Source of the DNA: Flavipsychrobacter sp.
Lineage (GTDB): Bacteria > Bacteroidota > Bacteroidia > Chitinophagales > Chitinophagaceae
DNA: 26,386 nucleotides
NCBI GenBank assembly: GCA_021156265.1
Contig: JAJNBR010000006.1
Span: 1 to 26,386, forward strand
Direction of reading: 5' to 3'
A program made the translations under genes and the position numbers. The notes under the pieces are model-generated. The model searched no databases, had not been told where the DNA came from, and saw only the letters and a program-made list of their open reading frames with translations. Below are positions 22,490-26,386 of this stretch, piece by piece (position 1 is the stretch's first letter; each line of letters starts with the position of its first letter).

Positions 22490-23425
22490 ATGAAAGTAAC
22501 CGTAGTGGGTGCAGGCGCAGTAGGCGCAACATGTGCTGACAACATTGCCCGTAAAGAACTGGTAGAAGAGCTGGTGCTCGTTGATATTAAAGAAGGTTTT
22601 GCCGAAGGTAAAGCGCTCGATATTATGCAAACGGCATCGCTACTGGGCTTTGACACACGTGTTATAGGCAGCACGAACGACTACAGCAAAACCGCTAACT
22701 CTGATGTTTGCGTGATCACCTCAGGTATTCCGCGTAAACCGGGTATGACCCGCGAAGAGCTGATAGGCACTAACGCCAAGATCGTGGAAGGCGTTGCTAA
22801 AAACCTGCTCGAGTATTCACCGAATACTATCATCGTGGTGATCAGCAACCCGATGGACACTATGACCTACCTGACGCTGAAAGCTACAGGCCTGCCTAAG
22901 AACCGCATCATCGGTATGGGCGGCATCCTGGATAGCGCACGTTTCAAATGCTACCTGCAGCAAGCGCTCGATTGTTCTCCTAATGATCTGCACGGCGTAG
23001 TGATCGGCGGTCACGGCGATACTACTATGATACCACTGACGCGCCTGGCTACCCTGAACGGTACGCCTGTGAGCAACTTCCTGAGCGCAGACCAACTGAA
23101 ACAAGTAGCTGCCGATACAATGGTAGGCGGCGCTACCCTCACCAAACTGCTGGGTACATCAGCATGGTATGCACCCGGTGCTGCAGGAGCTGCACTGGTT
23201 GAAAGCATCATCCGCAATGAAAAGAAAGTGTTCCCTTGCTGCGTATCGCTGGAGGGTGAATATGGACAAAACGATATCTGCCTGGGTGTACCTGTAGTAG
23301 TAGGTCGCAACGGCTGGGAAAAAATTATCGACTACAAGCTGAATGCTGAAGAGCAGGAACTGTTCAACAAATCGGCTGAAGCAGTACGCAACATGAACCA
23401 GGTGCTGGATACATTAGTAGCGTAA
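22490..23425 (+). CDS. mdh: Malate dehydrogenase (NAD-dependent, LDH-like type)
   Basis: 311 residues, the usual length for this family. It interconverts malate and oxaloacetate with NAD in the TCA cycle, in the cytoplasm. Features: Rossmann loop GAGAVGATCA (7-16), Asp32 after the second strand favouring NAD over NADP, the substrate loop SGIPRKPGMTR (78-88) with Arg82 and Arg88 (the arginine that distinguishes malate from lactate dehydrogenases), SNP around Asn120, Asp148/Arg151 in ILDSAR and catalytic His175 in GGHGDTT. The frame is open to 22268 upstream, but the extension overlaps the preceding gene and has no family similarity; the TAnnTTTG element lies between the two starts. A strong terminator follows 16 bp past the stop, so it is a single-gene unit. 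Confidence 0.96.
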   Translation: MKVTVVGAGAVGATCADNIARKELVEELVLVDIKEGFAEGKALDIMQTASLLGFDTRVIGSTNDYSKTANSDVCVITSGIPRKPGMTREELIGTNAKIVEGVAKNLLEYSPNTIIVVISNPMDTMTYLTLKATGLPKNRIIGMGGILDSARFKCYLQQALDCSPNDLHGVVIGGHGDTTMIPLTRLATLNGTPVSNFLSADQLKQVAADTMVGGATLTKLLGTSAWYAPGAAGAALVESIIRNEKKVFPCCVSLEGEYGQNDICLGVPVVVGRNGWEKIIDYKLNAEEQELFNKSAEAVRNMNQVLDTLVA

Positions 23426-23441
23426 TTGATCTATAAAATTT

Positions 23442-23473
23442 AAAAGCCTCCGCATATTGCGGAGGCTTTTTCG
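23442..23473 (+). terminator. Intrinsic terminator after malate dehydrogenase
   Basis: AAAAGCCTCCGC / GCGGAGGCTTTT forms a perfect 12-bp stem with a 5-nt loop and a T-run (TTTTT) at the end. It lies 16 bp past the stop. Confidence 0.93.
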
Positions 23474-23501
23474 TTTAACTTAGAGTAAAGCGATTTTACC
23501 T

Positions 23502-24143
23502 ATGACCAGATATAGCCTGATGCTCACCGTCGGATTGCTCGCTGTCGTTTCTTCAATAGCCCAGGAACGAACTTTTAGTTTCGGCATTGGCCCTGCCCTC
23601 ACGTATGGCTTTGCCGAAAAAACAGATGTCTATGCAGCTAAAGGATATTCTTTACGCTTCTCATTGATGAGCGCTGCAAAAAATGGTAACTTAAAAGGTA
23701 TCAGCCTCGACCTGACACAGGTATCGGCCATGAATCACTGGGAAGCATTTTTGAATAAAAAGCTCATTAAAGCATGGGACCGCACTAACTATGGCAATCC
23801 CTCCGTCACCATAGCGGGCAACCTCGGCAAGGAAATAAAAAAACAACACTCACGCTTTAGTTATTACGGATCACTTGGTCCTGTTTTCACCTTTCAGGCA
23901 AAAGGCGGTATAGGTGCTATGGCGGGTTTTGCGGGAAGGTATATCTATTACCTCGATGAAAAGATCGCCATTGGCGTGGAAGTTTCGCCGCGCTGTTATT
24001 ATTTAAGAATGTTTGACGCACCGGCGAAGTACGAAGCTAATGCTGTGTTCGTTACCGTGCCTGCCACCGTCAACTTCTGTTTCCTGCTTGGGACTGCCGG
24101 CAAAGACAAACCCAAAGAGCCGGAACAATCAGCGCAGGAATAA
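23502..24143 (+). CDS. Probable small outer-membrane beta-barrel protein
   Basis: 213 residues with signal peptide 1-20 (ends SSIA, before Q). The mature protein alternates short amphipathic strands: FSFGIGPALTYGF, YSLRFSLMSAAK, GISLDLTQVSAM, PSVTIAGNLGKEI, FSYYGSLGPVFTFQAKGG, MAGFAGRYIYYLDEKIAIGVEVSPRCYYLRM and FVTVPATVNFCFLLG. This is the pattern of the small PorT/OmpW-like barrels common in Bacteroidota, though no specific family is recognised. The C-terminal tail (KDKPKEPEQSAQE) is hydrophilic and charged. It stands 28 bp before the S41 peptidase gene and could be cotranscribed with it. The function is unknown. Confidence 0.75.
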   Translation: MTRYSLMLTVGLLAVVSSIAQERTFSFGIGPALTYGFAEKTDVYAAKGYSLRFSLMSAAKNGNLKGISLDLTQVSAMNHWEAFLNKKLIKAWDRTNYGNPSVTIAGNLGKEIKKQHSRFSYYGSLGPVFTFQAKGGIGAMAGFAGRYIYYLDEKIAIGVEVSPRCYYLRMFDAPAKYEANAVFVTVPATVNFCFLLGTAGKDKPKEPEQSAQE

Positions 24144-24150
24144 TCGTATT

Positions 24151-24169
24151 TTGTGGTATCATACCACAA
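24151..24169. repeat. 19-bp perfect palindrome before the S41 peptidase gene
   Basis: TTGTGGTAT-C-ATACCACAA is a perfect 9-bp inverted repeat around one base. It occupies most of the 28-bp gap between the stop at 24143 and the ATG at 24172. No U-tract follows, so it is not a standard terminator. It looks like a dimeric operator or a ribosome-site hairpin. Confidence 0.6.
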
Positions 24170-24171
24170 CA

Positions 24172-25680
24172 ATGCGCGTTCCATCACTGACATATATATA
24201 TTGCCTGCTGGCACTAACATGTGCTACTACCACATTTGGACAGGAACGCTCCGATCATACCCCCGGTATGCAATTTCCTGCGGAGCAGCTTAAAGAAGAC
24301 CTGCATGTGTTGCACGAAACGCTGACGGAACTCGACCCGTCGCTGTATCGTTACAAAACCAGGAGACAGGTTGATTCCATGTTTGCTGCGCAGTCTGCAC
24401 GCATTACAAAGCCAATGACCGAAGATGCGTTCAGGAAAGACATTGTGCTGCCGGCAATAGTTTTTCTGCAAGACCTGCATTTTGTTGTTTATCCGTCACC
24501 GGCTGCCGAAGCCTGGCTGGCAACTAATGGCGATTACTTCCCTTTCGATATAAAGCTGGCAGATGGCAAAATGTACCTGTGGGTGAATCACTCAGCCCAC
24601 CGCGAGCTGGCGAGTAAGTATGTAACCGAGATACAAAAGATAAACAACGTTCCCGCATCTGCCATCATCAACAAGCTGAAACAGTATATCGTTGCCGACG
24701 GTCAGGCAACCGCTGCCAAAAAGCTCCGCGATATCGAAGCTTCATTTCGCACCTACTATAGCATAGCATACGGCAGACCGCAGGCGTTTGAATTGACTAT
24801 TAAAGAATATCCTGAGGGTAAGTCAAGAACGGTGAAGGTGGCGGCAGAAAAATGGCGAACCATAGAAGAAAGCAGGGCAAAACAGAACATTGGCCGGTTG
24901 TCGCCACCCTCATTCACTATGTTCCCCACCGGTGAAACAGCAATACTAATGCTGCCAAGCTTTGACCCAAATGTCTTTAACATGAATGATGCGGAGCTGG
25001 AAAGATTTATCGACTCGTCTTTTGCTGTGGTACACGACCACAGCGTAAAAAACCTTGTCCTGGATATTCGTGGCAACTACGGCGGCCGTATGAATTATCC
25101 CGGGAAGATATACAGCCATCTCACCGACTCAGATTTCAAGTTCATAGACAGGGTTGAGGTACGATTCCCACACATGTTCCCGTCTATCGTGAATACCTCG
25201 CTGGGCAGGAGTTTCCTGACCAGCACCTATGGCATGCACCTGGACACCGTTACCAAAGGTGACAGCATCTACGTGTGGGATACTTACCAATGGACATTTA
25301 ACCAAAAACCATCTGCAACACCATTTACCGGTAAGCTGTATGTATTGACCGATGGATATACCTTTTCCACTACGGGACTGTTGGCTTCTATGTTGCGTGC
25401 CTATAGGAACAATGCTGTTTTCATAGGCGAAGAAACAGGAGGCGCATACGGAGGTTGCAGCGGCAACCTGCCGTTAGTTACGTTACCACATTCTCAGCTG
25501 CGTGTTCATTTTCCTATCCGTAAATTCGTTTCGCCGGCGGCAAAACAACCTGGGAAAAACAAAGGCAATACGGCTCGCGGAGTGATACCGGATATAGAAG
25601 TGCACGTAACGATAGATCAACTGCTATCGGGCAATGACCCGGTTTACAATAAAGCGCTGGAGATCATCAATAAACAATAA
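24172..25680 (+). CDS. Secreted S41 family peptidase (C-terminal-processing protease fold)
   Basis: 502 residues from ATG 24172, where the signal peptide begins (MRVPSLTYIYCLLALTCATTTFG). The frame opens upstream at 24013, but that part overlaps the previous gene and is not signal-like. It has a helical N-terminal part (about 35-115), a PDZ-like middle (about 120-220, FPFDIKLADGKMYL and INNVPASAIINKLK) and an S41 core: LDIRGNYGGRM (297-307), VLTDGYTFSTTGLLASML (391-408) with the probable nucleophile Ser399, GEETGGAYGG (419-428) and GVIPDI (470-475). The ordinary nucleophile context in the family is T-x-S-A-A/A-E; here Ser-Thr-Thr-Gly follows, which is within the variation of the S41 tricorn/CtpA-like group. 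Periplasmic or surface protease, substrate unknown. A palindrome lies immediately upstream. Confidence 0.9.
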   Translation: MRVPSLTYIYCLLALTCATTTFGQERSDHTPGMQFPAEQLKEDLHVLHETLTELDPSLYRYKTRRQVDSMFAAQSARITKPMTEDAFRKDIVLPAIVFLQDLHFVVYPSPAAEAWLATNGDYFPFDIKLADGKMYLWVNHSAHRELASKYVTEIQKINNVPASAIINKLKQYIVADGQATAAKKLRDIEASFRTYYSIAYGRPQAFELTIKEYPEGKSRTVKVAAEKWRTIEESRAKQNIGRLSPPSFTMFPTGETAILMLPSFDPNVFNMNDAELERFIDSSFAVVHDHSVKNLVLDIRGNYGGRMNYPGKIYSHLTDSDFKFIDRVEVRFPHMFPSIVNTSLGRSFLTSTYGMHLDTVTKGDSIYVWDTYQWTFNQKPSATPFTGKLYVLTDGYTFSTTGLLASMLRAYRNNAVFIGEETGGAYGGCSGNLPLVTLPHSQLRVHFPIRKFVSPAAKQPGKNKGNTARGVIPDIEVHVTIDQLLSGNDPVYNKALEIINKQ

Positions 25681-25688
25681 ACGCCGCA

Positions 25689-26168
25689 ATGAAACACACA
25701 GCCACCCAACTACTCAACACCATGCAGCAGGCTTTGCCTATGTTGCGAATGATCAGCGATACAGATGCATCTGTAAAAACCGCACCTGGAAAATGGTCGC
25801 ACAAAGAGATCATTGGTCACTTGATCGATTCTGCGTGTAACAACCAGCAAAAGTTTGTACGTACCATCATAAAAGCAGAGCACGACTTCCTACCATATGC
25901 ACAGGATGAATGGGTGGCATTGCAACGCTACAATGAAGCGCCATGGCAAAATATCGTAAACCTGTGGGAAAGCTATAACCTGCACCTGGCCCATGTAATA
26001 AGACACCTGCCTGAGGAAGCGCTGCAACATACTATTTTCATAGACGGTAAAGGGCCGTTTACACTTGAGTTCATTGCGCAGGATTATGTGGCGCATTTAA
26101 AACACCATCTGAAGGCTGTATTACCCCAGGCGGAGTTTTTGAGTAATTACTTTAAGAATATATACTAA
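25689..26168 (+). CDS. DinB-like (DinB_2) family protein
   Basis: 159 residues, cytoplasmic, all-helical by eye. The DinB four-helix-bundle signature is clear: an early helix (1-22), the motif PGKWSHKEIIGHLIDSACNNQQKF (33-56, with metal-ligand-like His44), a middle helix and a last helix DYVAHLKHHLKAV (132-144) with His136 and His140. Members bind a metal through three histidines and are often thiol-dependent S-transferases; many are uncharacterised. The start is 8 bp past the stop of the S41 peptidase gene, so it is probably in the same transcript. A strong bidirectional terminator follows its stop. Activity not determinable. Confidence 0.88.
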   Translation: MKHTATQLLNTMQQALPMLRMISDTDASVKTAPGKWSHKEIIGHLIDSACNNQQKFVRTIIKAEHDFLPYAQDEWVALQRYNEAPWQNIVNLWESYNLHLAHVIRHLPEEALQHTIFIDGKGPFTLEFIAQDYVAHLKHHLKAVLPQAEFLSNYFKNIY

Positions 26169-26204
26169 ATAGAAAAGCCACCTTAACGGCGGCTTTTCTA
26201 TTTT
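26167..26204. terminator. Bidirectional intrinsic terminator between convergent genes
   Basis: AAATAGAAAAGCC / GGCTTTTCTATTT is a perfect 13-bp stem continued by an A-C mismatch and CC/GG around a 5-nt loop. T-runs are available on both strands. It lies right after the DinB-like stop and between it and the leftward gene ending at 26217. Confidence 0.88.
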
Positions 26205-26216
26205 ATCTTTTTGTTC

Positions 26217-26386
26217 TTACCAGATCTTGTTACGTGAATTCTCAAAACCTTTGGGTCTTACGATCGTAAACACACGGGAGATATTAAACCCGAAGTGTAT
26301 ACCGCCGTCAAACCAGTCGTCGGCGCTCTGGCCTATTAAAGCACGCTCCGTCATCGCTATCGCATTCGAAAACATCAGCTGGACTA
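26217..26386 (-). CDS. C-terminal fragment of an unidentified, probably beta-rich protein (partial)
   Basis: Open on the minus strand from the right edge to TAA at 26217-26219, 56 codons, 5' end outside the window. The visible tail contains MFSNAIAMTERALIG, then DDWFDGGIHFGFNISRVFTIV and a polar end (RPKGFENSRNKIW). The alternating aromatic strand near the end is compatible with a final outer-membrane barrel strand, but the fragment is too short for a family call and it does not end in the usual Phe. Transcription ends at the shared hairpin immediately downstream. Confidence 0.6.
   Translation of the reverse strand, partial: VQLMFSNAIAMTERALIGQSADDWFDGGIHFGFNISRVFTIVRPKGFENSRNKIW

Noticed and set aside
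24013..24171. Longer start for the S41 peptidase
   Set aside because: Overlaps the preceding barrel gene; the signal peptide begins at 24172.

Overview
The window looks like a chromosomal segment from a Bacteroidota member, most likely a Chitinophagaceae-type organism. The evidence is a run of secreted proteins ending in type IX secretion (T9SS) C-terminal sorting domains (YPNPV...KFIK tails), -7 elements of the Bacteroidota form TAnnTTTG, and Bacteroidota-style secreted PQQ-like propellers and small outer-membrane proteins. This assignment is inferred from gene content only. There are no rRNA or tRNA genes, insertion sequences or CRISPR arrays.

Region 1 (1-9655, all on the minus strand) is a tandem family of five large secreted proteins. 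The first is cut by the left edge. Each has a signal peptide, a different N-terminal beta-rich head (LamG-like in one, unassigned in the others), three or four fibronectin type III (FnIII) repeats with a regularly spaced cysteine pair, and a T9SS sorting domain. The stalk repeats of neighbouring genes are nearly identical in protein, while heads and tails differ. Strong intrinsic terminators follow three of them. AT-rich upstream regions carry TTAAA tracts and GGTTAAA half-sites.

Region 2 (9782-13903, minus) holds a class I fructose-bisphosphate aldolase (FbaB/DhnA type) with its own promoter and terminator, and upstream of it a pair of multi-pass GT-C-like glycosyltransferases. The pair lies in one reading frame, separated by a single TGA and one codon.

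Region 3 (14001-18604, plus) is an operon of three paralogous, secreted, PQQ-like beta-propeller proteins of unknown function. Two carry a Gly/Ala-rich hydrophobic insert in the middle of the propeller that the third lacks cleanly. This is the best candidate here for an undescribed system.

Region 4 (18614-21126, minus) is a tight operon: cystathionine beta-synthase, a small four-helix membrane protein, and a BtuF-like helical-backbone receptor without a signal peptide. A terminator-like hairpin sits just after the first gene.

Region 5 (21213-26204, plus) has a PNPOx-like stress protein, a small secreted beta protein, malate dehydrogenase with a good promoter and terminator, an outer-membrane-barrel-like protein, an S41 family peptidase preceded by a 19-bp palindrome, and a DinB-like protein. 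A C-terminal fragment of a minus-strand gene, probably beta-rich, reaches the right edge.
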